Assembly: GCF_000189635.1 (NCBI RefSeq)
Contig: NW_002476188.1
Location: 372,001 to 436,000 of the forward strand
DNA length: 64,000 nt
Direction of reading: 5' to 3'
DNA from: Tetrahymena thermophila SB210
Taxonomy: Eukaryota > Ciliophora > Oligohymenophorea > Hymenostomatida > Tetrahymenidae
This document shows positions 13,401 to 25,897 of the stretch, in pieces. Within the stretch, counting starts at the first letter, position 1; every line of letters starts with the position of its first letter. The notes beneath the pieces were generated by a model that saw only the letters and a program-made list of their open reading frames with translations, had not been told where the DNA came from and searched no databases. Made by a program: the position numbers and the translations under genes.

Positions 13401-13603
13401 ATCAACCATCACTAAAATTAAAAAAATATTTATGTTTAGAAAATTTTTGATTAAAATATTCTATAAAACTAACTATCAGTTTTTAATATTTATTGACAAA
13501 AATAATTATTATTTTTTGTGAAGTAAACAAAAGCTAAAAATAAATAAAATATCTTACTTTTATAATTTGTAATTATTGTTAGAGAAAAGGTGTAAATTAA
13601 TTA

Positions 13604-14030
13604 ATGGTTTAAGTGTAATTTACTAGATAAAGCGACAAAATATATGAATAATAGAAAATAAAAAACTTTTTAATTCTTTTATTAATAAATAAATGAGAAT
13701 CTATAGTAAAAAATGTTAGAAATGGGAATAAAGTTAGCAACTTTTTTAACATGAAATAATTTAAATAGAATTTATAAATAAACTAATAAATCTAAAGAAA
13801 AATATATATCTTTATTCATGATTTAAGTGTAATTTGATAAGAAAAAGTGATAAATTATATGAAGAATAGAAAATAATAAACTTTTTAATTCTTTTATTAA
13901 TAAATAAATCAGAATCTATTGTAAAAATAATAGATATGGGAATATAGTTAACAACTGTTTTAATATGAAATAATTTTAAAAATATATTTAAATAAGCCAA
14001 TAAATTTAAAGAAAAATTAATTTTTATATC
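13604..14030. repeat. Diverged tandem duplication, ~210 bp x 2
   Basis: Copies at about 13604-13810 and 13811-14030 share tttaagtgtaattt, gaatagaaaataa and ctttttaattcttttattaa, then aataaatnagaatctat and a gggaata...gttan-caact segment in the same order. Divergence is higher than in the 3132-3757 array. Confidence 0.75.
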
Positions 14031-15769
14031 CATTAATATATATTTAATGGCATTTTTTGCTGTAAAAGTAAGTATAATATCTCTAAAATTAATTAGAAAA
14101 ACCAGAATGTTAATTAATGAATTTAGGATTATCAAATAATATCAAATTAATCTTATTAAAATTACAAAAAATAAATTGTTTACCCCAAATGTTCTATTTA
14201 AGCATAAGTATGTAAAATTTATGTTATTTTTAGATATATTTTGATAAAATAAAAATCTTTTTTGAAATGTTTCAATCTTTTAATTTAATTCAACAGCTTT
14301 TTTGAAAAAAATATGTTCTTTAAACTTAAAAAATAATTTTAAGCATAAATAAATATTTTTTGAAATTATTAGATATTAAATTGGCATTGATAATATAATA
14401 ATTATTCTTTTAATATTATAGTTGATTTTTAGATCAATAGAGCAGAGATATAATCTAATTTAGTCTAATAGTTTAACAAAGGATATTTTTTTAATTTTTG
14501 ATAATATTTTTGTTATCTTCTAAATTTAGAATGAGTCTTGGTATCTTTTACAAACTCAAATAATTTAAATAGATAGCTAGCTATTTTTTTAAAGTATCTC
14601 CTTAAATATTCAAAAATAAAACATAATCAGTCTTAGCTTTTCATGATTTATGTTGTTTATTTTTCAAAGCCAATCAATTTTAAATAAATTTTTTATCTCC
14701 AATGTCAACAAATAATAGAATTAATAGAAAAGATTATTTTTTATATCTTAAATAAATTCAAGGGCTTACTGATTAATTTTAATTTAATTGTTCTTCTTCT
14801 TCTAATCTTTAGTTATCCAAAATAAATGTATGAAGAATTAAAGCTTTTATTGCTTATGATTATTATTAATTGTTTTAAATTTTTTAAATATAAAATAAAA
14901 TAAATTTTTAAATCAAAGGAAAATAAATTTAATTCAAAAAACCATTCCATTTTTTTACTCCAAAATATAAAAACTATTTTTTTAGACTCATAAAAATATA
15001 AATTAATGATTTTTAATTCTGATTGAAAAATTGAAGGTATTTTTATATTTTTCTTGTTTTACAAATTTTTTCTAGTATTTAGATCAATATATAATTTTTC
15101 ATTATTTTTACTGTACAATTTCAGTAAAATTTGATAAGAAGTTAATTAAAAAATAGGAAATTAATTACACAATTTTATTAAAATTTTAATCTTTTTATTG
15201 TATGATTTCTAGATCATAAATTTGATTGTAATCTCTTTTCAGGCTATATGAATTTATTAATTTCATAAAGTAATAAACAGTCAGCGCTTATACTTGAATG
15301 TAATTTATTCAAGAGACTGAATTTTCTAACCATTTAAATAACTACATTTTAAGGCAAATACTTCTTAAGCTATTCATATAAATTTATGCAAATAAAAAAT
15401 ATAACCTCCATCAGATTATATCGTATGATAGAATTAAAAGCATAATGCTAAATAAATAAATTCAAAATATGTTTATTTTTTTGAAAGTAAATTAGTGGCT
15501 GAATTTATGATATAGAAAATATAATTTATTTTACAAAGTAAGAAACAAATTAGAATTGTTTATTAAAAAAATGCTTGTTATTGTCAAATGGCAGAAAAGG
15601 CTATAAATTAGATATTATTTCATTAACTTATTTTAATTTTTAAGATGAAATAATTATTAAACATTGTTAAATCTTCTAAATTTTGACACAAATTAAAAAG
15701 AAATCACCTAAAAAAGTTGAAGAATAATAAAATTAAAAAAATTAAAAATATTAAAAATTAAAGAAAGAA

Positions 15770-18700
15770 ATGGATTTTTCAAAATTAGATATCTTCGGAT
15801 CTCAAATAGGATTTAATTTTTAAAAAGATAATGTCTTCAAAACTGCTTTTGGTGGATTTATGAGCTTAGGCTTTATTGCCTTTGTGTCTATTTTCTTTTG
15901 GAATTAAGTAAAATATTGATTTTATTCTCATTTATTCAAAAAGCTCTATATTTATTTATCTATAGAAATATTTTCTCTTTGTATAACATTAATTGAAAGG
16001 ATTTTTAATGTATTTTCTAAAAATAATAGATATTAGATTTCTTCAATAAAAGTAAAATTCACTTATAAAAGTTATATTTGCATGCCTATTAGATGATATT
16101 CAATATTTTAATAAATGATTAGATAATGTTACATTCACCACTAGTAAAGACTGGACAACTCATCCTTAAACAGTGAACGTGAGTAGTCACCAGTTTATGT
16201 TTGCAGTAAAATTAGATATGCCTAACTTCTTATAAAATCCACTTTTCAACATAACATGGGAGAAAAGAAATTACATCACTTATGATAATGGAACCTTAAT
16301 CAAAAATATTGTAACATTTTATTTAAAAATTATTAGCTTTTCAAAGCTAATGTAAAAAAAATATATTTATAAATTAAGTAATCAATGTAATTTGAACCAT
16401 GTAGACCTGACCATTGGAATGGATTACCCGCATATGGAATAGATTGGGATCAAGCATTCTAATAAGGAGGTCTTTCTACTTATTTATGCCCAAGGTATAA
16501 GAAATAAATAAATTGACTCATTAATAAAAATTTAGTATTTGTTGCTAATTGTATAATTGTAAACTAATTATTTAATTACAATAGAATATAAGATATTATA
16601 TCTTTTGGAGGTACATATAGCTCTCCGCCTTATGATTTTATAAAAGTTTAAGTCTCTCCGTGCACTAACAATACTGACCCAAATAGATTTTGGCAACCAA
16701 ATTGCCAAACCTAAAGTTAGGTTTATAAGTTCTTTAACAAGACACAAAGTGTGACCATAATGTTTAGAATGGTTAACTATGTTGTAAATCCTAACGATCC
16801 CAAAAATCCAATTAAGAGCTATATCGATGATACTCTTTTCTTTCCTGTTTAGGCAGGCACTGTAATATTATTTAAATATTGATTTGTTTCATACTAAATA
16901 AAAATATTACTTTGATATAATCGCCTACTTATTTTTATCGAGCTTTATAGAAAATTCACTTAGATTTTCTCCTTGCTCTCCCAATCAAAATAATTTATTT
17001 GCAAATTACAAAAATTGGTTTTGATAAAAACTTTTACTGAAAAAAAATTGATTTGATAGAAAGAAAAAAGAAAATTTTTTAAAAATGTAAATTTCTTGCA
17101 AAAACCACAAAAATAAATCTTTCATAAGAATTATCGACCAACATTAATAAAAAAGAAAATAAATAAATTAAATTTCATGTTTGTTTATTACTGAATGAAT
17201 TCAGCAAATTAATTTTTTATTTTCTCAATAAAATACAATTTATCTGAATTCAAAATAATATTTTAATAATTTATTAGGCTTACTAAACAGCTAATATTTA
17301 TTTGACTGAAAACACTTTAAAAACGGATTAGAGTATAATGCCATTTTAAAATATTGAAACTAATTAATTATTGGTTTACAATGGAGGAAATTTTCGTCTT
17401 TAATATGTTATTGGCAATACAAATCAAATTGTTGCAGATTTTTATTTCCTCAAAGATCCTATTTCATATACACATAATAGATAATTCACGAAAGTAAGCT
17501 AAATAGCATCGTATATTGGGGGTTTTTGCTAGACGTTTATTTTGGTTGCTGCTATTGTAGGTAAATGATTGAAAAAATAAATTTCTATAAACTTACATTT
17601 TTTTTTAATTAACTTACAATTAGTGCATCAGTATAACAGCTATGTGTGTGCTATTAAAATTGCTAATTAATTATATGATTTTGATTTAGGGGGTTAATAT
17701 TATTATAAACCTCGAGATAAATAGATTAGTTTTTAGAGGGATAATTTTAAAGCAATTGATTTAGAAAAATCCCATTTACCCTAAAATACTGTTCGATTCC
17801 CTAATTAAACTATTTAGAAAGAAAATGACTAAGAATTGAATGATATACAAGTGCTAAGATAAGAATCAACATAACCTTAAAGATTGATCTCTCATAAAAA
17901 GTAACTCTCCATTTTGAGTAAGCCTAAAACGAGAGAAGAAGGAGGACTGCTCTCTTTAGATTAAATTTAAAAGATTGTAGAAGGAAATAGTGTAAATATT
18001 AACAAAAATCTTATTCTAAATTAAAATATAAGCCAAAACACGCAAGAGTCTTAATAGTTAATAATTACATAAAACAAACAAGCTGGAACGCTCTTAACAT
18101 AGCTTGAATAAAAGTAAGAGTCACAAAAAAATTTAGATTAAATTTCCATACCTTAAGATATTATGTAATAAGAAGATAAACAATAGATCATTTCAGAAAA
18201 GATAAATTAATCTAAGAAATAGCAAATTGATTATAAAAAAAAAATAGAGTAAATTAGTGTAATTGATGATTCTGTTTAACCAGAAACTCCAATATAAAAT
18301 TAATAAATACAATTTAGTTCGAGTCATAATAATTAGTAAGCTGAATCAACTCTCTAAGTAAAACTAGATGTAAATTTTGATGATTATGCTAAAAGACTAA
18401 ATAACTCGATGATTTAGCTTGATTTTACTAAAACAACTACTACTCTTCCATTAAAATAAAAAGAAAGTTAATATTCTAAATAAATTGCATAGAGCTCCAC
18501 CAATATTGTTTAAAATGACAAAAAACAGTTAACTCAATCAAAATTTAATAATTCTGTTAAATAGATGAGCTAAAGTAAAACAACAACAACAATTGTAGAT
18601 TTTAAAAATTAACAAGAGTTTCTTGATGAAAAATAATTCCTAAAATAAGAGTTCGAATTCCTAGCTACAAGAGATAAAAGTATTAAGCTTTCAGTAAAGT

Positions 18701-19737
18701 ATTTTATATATAAACTATCTTGTGGAAAGTTCTTCAAAACTAAAGAAACCTAATTAATTGACAAAGCTTAATATCAAATGTCTTAGGATTTGGATATATT
18801 TATGATTTTAAATGGAATAAAAGAAGTCCAAAAGCTGAAAGGATTACTTTTAACATAAGAAGAATAGATATTATTTAATTTCTTCCCTAAGCCAGTGATA
18901 AGTATAAATGAAAAAGAAGAATTACCTTCAAGAATATAGCTTGAGCAAAAAAAGAGGTAAATTAGTCAATCAATCTAAGTGGAATCTAAAAAAGAAAATG
19001 AGTAACTTCAAAATCACTCTAAAAAGCTTAAATTGAATTTAAAAATTGCATCTATTGTTAAAAAAGCTACTACAAAATTTAAATAACCTCTACTAAATAA
19101 GAAATAAAAAAATTAAAAATACGATGTTGATGCTTATCAAAAGCTATATCAAGCTTACAAAGCTATCTCAAAAAATAAAAAAAGAGAGTAATTTTATTAA
19201 AATATTTAATATTTTATACAATTTTTTTTTAACATTTAGAATGGATGACAAGCTTATTTAACAATTAGGAGATGAAATCAACAAAATATTCTAAATTTCA
19301 AACCAGTAAATATTAATTTATCTTTATTTTTTGATAATTCATCTCAAAATTTCTTTTTCTTTTTTAGAATTGAAAAAAATAAAGAAAGATATTTGTCCAA
19401 GATTCAAAATTCTAAAAAATAACTGATAAATACTGAGAACTAAAATTTATTGAGCCCTGCCAAAAAATAAGGAGTAGATGGATAAAATTGTTTGAATATA
19501 TAGTAATTAAATAGTTAGTCAGAAAATAAATCTAATGTTAACAGTTTTAATGGGTACTTAGAATCAAATAGACCTTTTAGATAGAAATTATTTGAGAAAG
19601 CAAATTAAAAGCAGTAAAACATAAAAAATCCACAAGCAGAAGAAAATAATGATCATGCTTTGATAGTATTTGATGATCCTTCATAAGACTAGTAAACAAT
19701 TAACAACAGCCACAATAGGCATTTTTCATAAAATTGA
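15770..19737 (+). CDS. Two-TM, Gln-rich-tail membrane protein, paralog 3
   Basis: More diverged family member. Exons: 15770-15907, 16030-16051, 16123-16310, 16379-16494, 16585-16861, 17278-17560, 17624-19187, 19240-19305, 19368-19737; 1007 aa. Exon 1 is 18 nt shorter than in paralogs 1 and 2; exons 2-6 and 8 have identical lengths (22, 188, 116, 277, 283, 66). Diagnostic text: KLDIFGSQIGFNFQKDNVF before TM1; FEPCRPDHW; STYLCPR; AYQTANIYLTENT; ASYIGGFCQTFILVAAIV in TM2; then YNSYVCAIKIANQLYDFD. The tail is very Gln-rich and keeps KYFIYKLSCGKFFKTKE, DIFMILNGIKEVQKLKGLLL and LFNFFPKPVIS. Many Gln residues are encoded by TAA/TAG, which hides the gene from standard-code ORF finding. Confidence 0.88.
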
Positions 19738-20485
19738 TAATAAATACAAAAAATCTAATTACTATATTTAACATTTGATAGTGTAAATAAATAAAAAACT
19801 AATAAAAGCTATTAAAAACTATTTATCTTTTAATATAAAATAAGTAATACTTATAATAATTTAATATTACATAATATTTATATGGTGTATTTTACTTGTT
19901 TTCAGAGTATAAAAATATATTTTAAGTTGTTCTGATTGGATTAGTTATTATGTTTGTATGAAATTATTTCATATTTTTAATAAATTTAAGTATTACTTTT
20001 TTGTTTTGTTTTGAGAACCAAAAATTAGTGAATGTTTTTTTAAAGATTGTTATTTCATTTTATTTGTATTATATTTTAAAAATATATATTACAGTAAAGA
20101 TTCATATATTAACTCAATTTCAGTTAAGACACCTTACTTACCGGCCCTAATTAAACTACATTTTCAAATTTTTAAAAACCGGCCTTAATATATTGCGACC
20201 TTAATATATGAACCTTTACGTATATATGATTTTTTTTAAATAACTTTTATTTTTAAAATTTTTTTTCTGTCATGAATAAAGAATTTATTCATATTCAATT
20301 TTTTTATTAACTAACTTAACAAAATCTTACTTTAATAATTTTTTTTGAGGGGAGGCTGGCTGTTTTTGAAGGATCCCATTCGCTTATCACTTAAAAATAA
20401 CTAATCAATTTTCATCATTTGTAACTTTATTTAAGCTTTTCTTATTTAAAATGAATGAAGAAGTTGATTTTCATAACTAATAACG
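19738..20485. other. Intergenic; holds inverted-repeat element
   Basis: Spacer with the small inverted-repeat element at 20085-20228 and an unusually G-rich patch near 20346-20390 that I cannot assign. Confidence 0.5.
20085..20228. mobile_element. Putative MITE-like inverted-repeat element
   Basis: TAAAGATTCATATATTAA at 20095-20112 is matched by the reverse complement of TTAATATATGAACCTTTA at 20201-20218, with one mismatch in 18. The symmetry extends outward imperfectly into flanking T/A and ATATAT sequence. Two CCGGCC hexamers (20141-20146 and 20179-20184) sit inside, striking in such A+T-rich DNA. There is no room for a transposase. Size and ends fit a non-autonomous TA-targeting element, which is an inference. 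Confidence 0.5.
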
Positions 20486-21412
20486 ATGGTAATCAAGCCA
20501 ATGATAACTAGTAATCTCAAAGCACAAAAAAATATTTTTGCTTTAAAACTCATGGTTTAAATTATTTCTAAATCACATTTCTTCAAGATATAAATATTCC
20601 AGATAAAAATCAATTATCTAAAACAATTCTTATAAAAGCATAGACATTATCTTGAAATAGTAATTATCAAAAATTATAAAAATATTTAATAGCTCAGAGT
20701 TAGGATATTTAAATTAACTGCATTATCATCAATTTACCCTTATAAAATTTTAAAACTTTAATTAAGCTAATAAATAAAGCTTATTTATTCAATTACTGAA
20801 AATAAAATTTTAATTTTAGCATTTTCAAAATTAGATGTTTTATTAGAATTAAAATATCATAAATTAAAATAAGAAGATAGATAGATAGATAGATAGAAAG
20901 AAAGAAGGTTTATTAGTAAATTAATATATATTTAGTAATTGAATAGAAAAAGCTACAAATTATATAATAGATTATTGAGTGAAACAAATTAAAATTACGA
21001 TGAATTATCTGTAAATAAGGAAATTTTAGAAAGCTTTAATAATAATTATTTTAATTAATTTATTAAACTTATTTTAAAATACATTTAAATTTAATAGGTA
21101 TTTGAGTTGCTTATTTATATTAAGAAACATTATTTATTCTGTGAAATGCTTTAATGTTTATAAATTAGATTAAAGTTAATTCAAAATAAAATATTGTTAT
21201 AAATATTAAGTTTATTAAGCAATTATAACATTTTTAGTTATAAATATTATTTAAAATAAGTTATTATATTGCTTTAAAAAAATTAGATTAATGTTTTATA
21301 TTGTGTAATTTTATCCATTTATTATTTTGAAGTAAAATTCATTTTGTATCATATGTAGCATTCATTTATTTTTATTATTAACTATGTTTGGTATTTGTGT
21401 TTTTTTTTTTGA
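20486..21412 (+). CDS. Hypothetical ORF, weak support
   Basis: With TAA/TAG as Gln this frame is open for 308 codons from ATG (20486) to TGA. The product is Lys/Ile/Leu/Gln-rich. One stretch (SYKLYNRLLSETNQNYDELS) looks protein-like. A GATA microsatellite is translated inside it. No family recognised and no introns assumed. In DNA this A+T-rich, a few TGA-free frames of this length are expected by chance in 64 kb, so it may be spurious. Confidence 0.25.
20876..20905. repeat. (GATA)n microsatellite
   Basis: About five GATA/ATAG units followed by gaaagaaag. It lies inside the weak ORF at 20486-21412 and lowers confidence in that ORF. Confidence 0.85.
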
Positions 21413-21632
21413 TTTCTTTATAACGGAATTTTCATTCATTAGAATTTAAATTGTTAGTAAAAATAAATTCTTGATGATGAAAAAGAGTATTGAAAAAAGC
21501 CTGAGATAAGCAATAGATAAATAAATAATTGTTAAGAATCAAGTAGATGTTTTTAAATTGTTTTCTTTGATGATCTAATTAAAAATTTTGTTTTTTTTTT
21601 TGTTAACAAAAAGAAGTTAGTTTAATTTTTTC

Positions 21633-22646
21633 TCACTCTTTTATGTTTGTATTAATTTAGCTAAATCTTCTAGACCTTGGCTCTTACTTTTCTTGAGGTT
21701 TACTTTGCCTGCTAAGAGAGTTTCCAGGTTTTTAAATTGGAGGGAGCTATACTTTTTTGTTTGCATTCCCATTTTGGATTGAATTCCATGGTTGGTTTTC
21801 TTTATTGTCTGCAAGAATTTTTTACTGAAGTAGAAATGCTGATAAGGGATATGGATTGAAATATTCTTCGTATTTTTTAAGTTGATCATACAAAAAGATA
21901 AACCATTATGTTTACTTTTCAAAATGCTTTGAGTGGTTGGTTTCCTCATCATACAAAATTTCCATATTTGAATATTATTTCAGAGTTTAGTTGAAAATTT
22001 AGTTAATTTCATTAGAATAGTTAGCGCTGTATCTTTTTTTTAATACCTACTATTTAAAATCTAAAGCACAGAGACATCCAATAAGATAATGTCCTTACTC
22101 GTGACTTAACAGATAATCAGTTTACTTTCTCACCCAAGATTTATTTGATATCTTCACGCTGACATTAATGCTTCTAACCTTGAAATCTAAGTATCTGTTT
22201 TTATTATTTTATCTTTACTCAACTTAATAATTATAGTTTATAAACCAATAAATATGAGCCCAAAAAGACATTTCAGGATCAGCTTTTCCTGGGAAATCGC
22301 TCCACTGAACCTTTTTAATTTGAATCCCTGCTATTCTTGTTGGCAAATACTCATTTAATCTAATTTCGTACTGCTTTTATTCACTACTGGTTTCTGTCTA
22401 TATTTCTACAGAGCCTGAAGAGACGGTGCAACAACAACGGTAGCTTTATAAATTATGTTAAGACTGCAAAATTTATTAATGTGACTAACATGGTTAAGTA
22501 GGTATAGAAGAAGATGAATTTTCATTATTCAATCTCTCTGTAGAGAGCTAATTCAGCTAAAGACAAGAAATCTACTTCTAATCTTTATCTACTTTCCTTA
22601 AATCTTACTTTTTATTAATATTTTCTATTTTGTTTTCCTAAAGCAT
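21633..22646 (-). CDS. DUF922-like HExxH protein, putative metalloprotease
   Basis: Intronless frame of 337 aa, ATG at 22646, TGA at 21633. Residues 1-90 are low-complexity Gln/Asn/Ser with a Cys triplet. Residues about 95-265 match, by eye, the DUF922 pattern known mainly from bacteria: VQWSDFPGKADP (114-124), a mid-domain SW (170-171), then LLSHEQGHYLIG (179-190). The last contains HExxH (H182, E183, H186). YDEETNHS (232-239), followed by Q..W, is the typical C-terminal DUF922 signature. Residues 275-337 are a Pro/Gln/Arg-rich tail. No signal peptide or TM is obvious. Zinc binding and proteolysis are inferred from HExxH and unproven; DUF922 activity is not established. A 103-codon standard-code ORF within it (21641-21952) is a shadow in another frame. 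Base composition is visibly less A+T-rich than its surroundings. Confidence 0.8.
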
Positions 22647-23785
22647 CCCTTTAAAAATAATGTTTTTGCTAGTTATTTTTTATTTGATAAGTAATCTCTA
22701 CTTGCTTATTTTTTAAAAAGGATACGTTAAAGAAATTGCTATATTAATATTAATCTAAATAAATAAATAAAAAAACATGTTAATTTTTCAAAGATAAATT
22801 GTTCTAAAAATAAAATTTTATAAAGCCAAATCAAAAACAAACATACAATAACTTTTAAAAATAGTTTTTAAGTTAGTGAGTTAGTTACAACTTTTTAGAT
22901 AGTTTTTTTTTTAAGTTTTCTTTCTACTTTTTAATTTATAAGTTTTTCTTCTACTATTTTCTTTCAATTAACAAAAAATTATTAATCAAGATTAAATTAA
23001 CTCATAAAAAAATATTTAAATTAAGCATAAAAATGATTTTTAAATAATTAAATTAGTTTTAATTAATATATTCTAATTAAATTAATATAAATTACTAATA
23101 AGCTTATAATAATTTTTATTTCTCTGTCTAAAATAATAAATAATCAATCTATTTGCAAAAATAATATAAGGCCATAATTATTATATAGAGTTTTTAAATA
23201 TGCTTTTTATCAAGAAAAAATAAATATTTGTTAGAATATTTAACCCAAATTCATAAGTTAGTAGATTTTAAAATCGTTTATATAACTCATACAAAATTTA
23301 TAATGTATTTAAATAAAATTAAAAATGAAATATTTAAACAATTTGAGTTTGAAAACTAGTTCGATTTCATTTTAAATATTTTATTTGTTAAATACCTTAA
23401 TGTTAGAAAAATTTTGTATTTTCTACTAAAAAATTTATGTTTTAAAATATAAATTAATAATATTTTTTTGGATTTTTCTGAACTGCCACTCTTGATTTTT
23501 GTAAAATTTTATGTAATTTTGATGAGAGTATTAAATCTTTAATATAATACTAGTACTAATAAATATATCAATCAACCTTAAATAATCAGTATAAGGAATT
23601 AATACTTATTTATTTTTATTATTGATTTTTTTTAGATGATCAAAATATAAAATCAAAATTAATTTATAGAGATAAAATACTGAAAACGTACAACATAATT
23701 AAATATATTTTTGTTGTGTTATAATGAATATATATATTTTTGTTTATTTCTTTGTTAAAATTTATTACATATTTAAGATATCGTA
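22647..23785. other. Intergenic, nothing recognised
   Basis: 1.1 kb between two convergently unrelated minus-strand genes. A/T-rich, with no exon-like frame, repeat array or RNA-like fold that I can support. Confidence 0.6.
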
Positions 23786-25897
23786 TCAAAAATTGTTATA
23801 ATTGTTATTATTAGGGTTGCTAATTTCAGATTTGGTAGGTTATTCAGCTGGAGTAAGGTCACTACTGTTTTCTCCTTCTTCTTCATTTTAATCTACTATT
23901 TTTAGACCAGATTCGTGCTAAGCATCTACCTTAGTTCTATTTAACTCTACTTTTAAGAATTTAAGAATGACTAAGCAGATGAAAAACATGGACATGTTAC
24001 AAACTTATACAACCGTTACAGTTGCCTTAGTGTCATCTCCTAATATTGCTGAGTAAATATTACCAAAAGCGAATCCAAGTAAGTGAGAAGATCCTAAAAG
24101 AATTCCACTTGAAACAGATTCTGAAACTGGATATGCTATCTCAGAGGCCAATTCGAGGAAAATAGGAAAAGCCTACAAAGAAACTAATCCTATGATCATA
24201 TAAGGAACGAGTACCATTACCTTATTTTCAACAGGCAGAAAAACGAGAGTTAAACCAAATCCAGTAATTGATCCTTTTAATTTAATTAAATATTTTTTTA
24301 ATTTTAAGAGTTTTTTGAATCATTAGAGATTTTATTTACCTATTATAGCAATCAAAATGTAGAGTCTAAACCTAGGTTTAATTCTGAACAATTTTCCTCC
24401 AATTGCTGAGCCTATGATTCCTGAAATAACTATTCCAACACCAGCAAAACTAACTGTATCACTTCCATAACCGTAAGGTTTAAAAATAAAAGACATGGTT
24501 ACACCAGTAGCTAGGAAATTACCACAAAATAGGCCATAACAAATTAAAGTAAGTAAGTAATTTTTACTTTTCAATAAAAGTTTAATAGAAGGTCCCATAT
24601 CCTCTCTTTTTTATTCAGCAGTAAAGCTAGGAGGAGTTGGAGGCTTTTCTTTAAAAATAATACAACCAACAATTGCAATTACTGTTACCACAATAGCTTA
24701 TATTTTCATTAGTGAAAATATATTTGATCTACCTTCTTTATAGCCATTTAACTTATCAGCCTATTCATCATAATCTTTCATCCATAGTCCTGGCAGCAAG
24801 CTACTAATTAGCATTACAACCATAGTTAGAACCATCAATATTTAAGTGATCATTTATCTTTAATTTAATTTAAATTATCATTTTTGTAAGAGAATATTTT
24901 ATAAGAGAAAGCTAAAGTAAAAAGGATTATTTATTTTTTGGGAAATTAGTTTAAAAATTAGGATTTTAGTGAAATAAAATATAATAGTAATATATGGTTT
25001 TAGACATATTAAAGCATGAATCTAGTTTGAGTTGAGGTGTTTAAATTGAATAAAGGATTTAGTTACACTTCGTCATAAATATGATGATGTATTTAATTTA
25101 ATTAAGTTCTAGATTTTTGTAATTAAAAACTAATAATAGAAGAAATTATATCTAATAGTTCTTCCGTTAAGCTATATAAAATTTTTTATATCTAATAATA
25201 AACAATTTACAGGCTACTTTAATATTATCATAAAACCTTATCATTTTTGCAAATAAATTTGCATGAATATTCATTTTTAATACTTAAGAATATTATAATT
25301 TTCTAAAAATAGATGCTTTTTTATTAAAGACTTTGATTTTCATCTTTTATGAATTTAAGACTTAAGCATAACTAACTATAAATAATAATGGAAATAATTA
25401 AAATACCTTTTATCAGTCCTGAACCAAACTAAAGAGAGCTTAGTAACCATGTTTTGAGTGAAAGGAAATCCTAAACCCATCAATATGTGTGCTAAAAGAG
25501 TATAGTAATAATTAACATTAACTAAAAGTCTAATCCAAACACTTATTAATATGATAATTGCTGCTATATAAACACTTGCTCGCATTCCAAATTTCTCAAG
25601 CACAAAACTTACAGGGAAAGTGACTGGCAAGAAGAGAATATTTTGCATTAAGGAGTTAAGATTAACTACCAGAGGTGGAACATCATAAATATCAGATACG
25701 TTTGCACTAATTGGATTAAATACATTAAGTGTAAATAAATAAGAGCTAGCTACCAAAATAAATCCAATCAAAGTTATGATTCTTTATGGATATTCACGGT
25801 ATTCTGGTTCTGAGAAAACACTTTGCTGTTTGCTATCTAATAAGATTTCTTCTTTGGAATCTAAAATATCCTCCTCTGATTTTTAATTAGTGCTCAT
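23786..25897 (-). CDS. FLVCR-like MFS transporter, copy A
   Basis: Three exons: 25897-25407, 24857-24340, 24273-23786; 498 aa. A 12-TM major facilitator is expected. Exon 1 gives a hydrophilic N-terminus, EYREYPQRI, TM1, NVFNPISANVSDIYDVPP, and LEKFGMRASVY. Exon 2 covers the middle: SLLPGLWMKDYDEQ, the loop KEKPPTPPS typical of FLVCR/heme-choline transporter relatives, and GYGSDTVSFAGVGIV. Exon 3 has LELASEIAYPVSESVSSG, the counterpart of the E-x-tYPvpE-x-sSG motif of the FLVCR family, and an acidic tail. Known family substrates are heme, choline or ethanolamine; which one applies here is unknown. The first intron is long (549 nt). Exons 2 and 3 have the same lengths as in copy B (518, 488). 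Confidence 0.88.

Larger units (their letters stand above)
12959..15769. other. Intergenic; contains two duplications
   Basis: A 2.8-kb spacer. It contains the second copy of the duplicated block (13222-13400) and a diverged tandem duplication (13604-14030). A 107-codon standard-code ORF on the minus strand at 13812-14135 falls inside that duplication and is not supported as a gene. Nothing else recognisable. Confidence 0.55.

Noticed and set aside
20451-20511. Alternative start at 20451 with a 23-nt intron
   Set aside because: All supported introns here are longer, and the downstream frame already has an ATG at 20486.
21641-21952. 103-codon minus-strand ORF
   Set aside because: It lies in another frame of the DUF922-like gene, whose frame carries the conserved HExxH and YDEETNH motifs.
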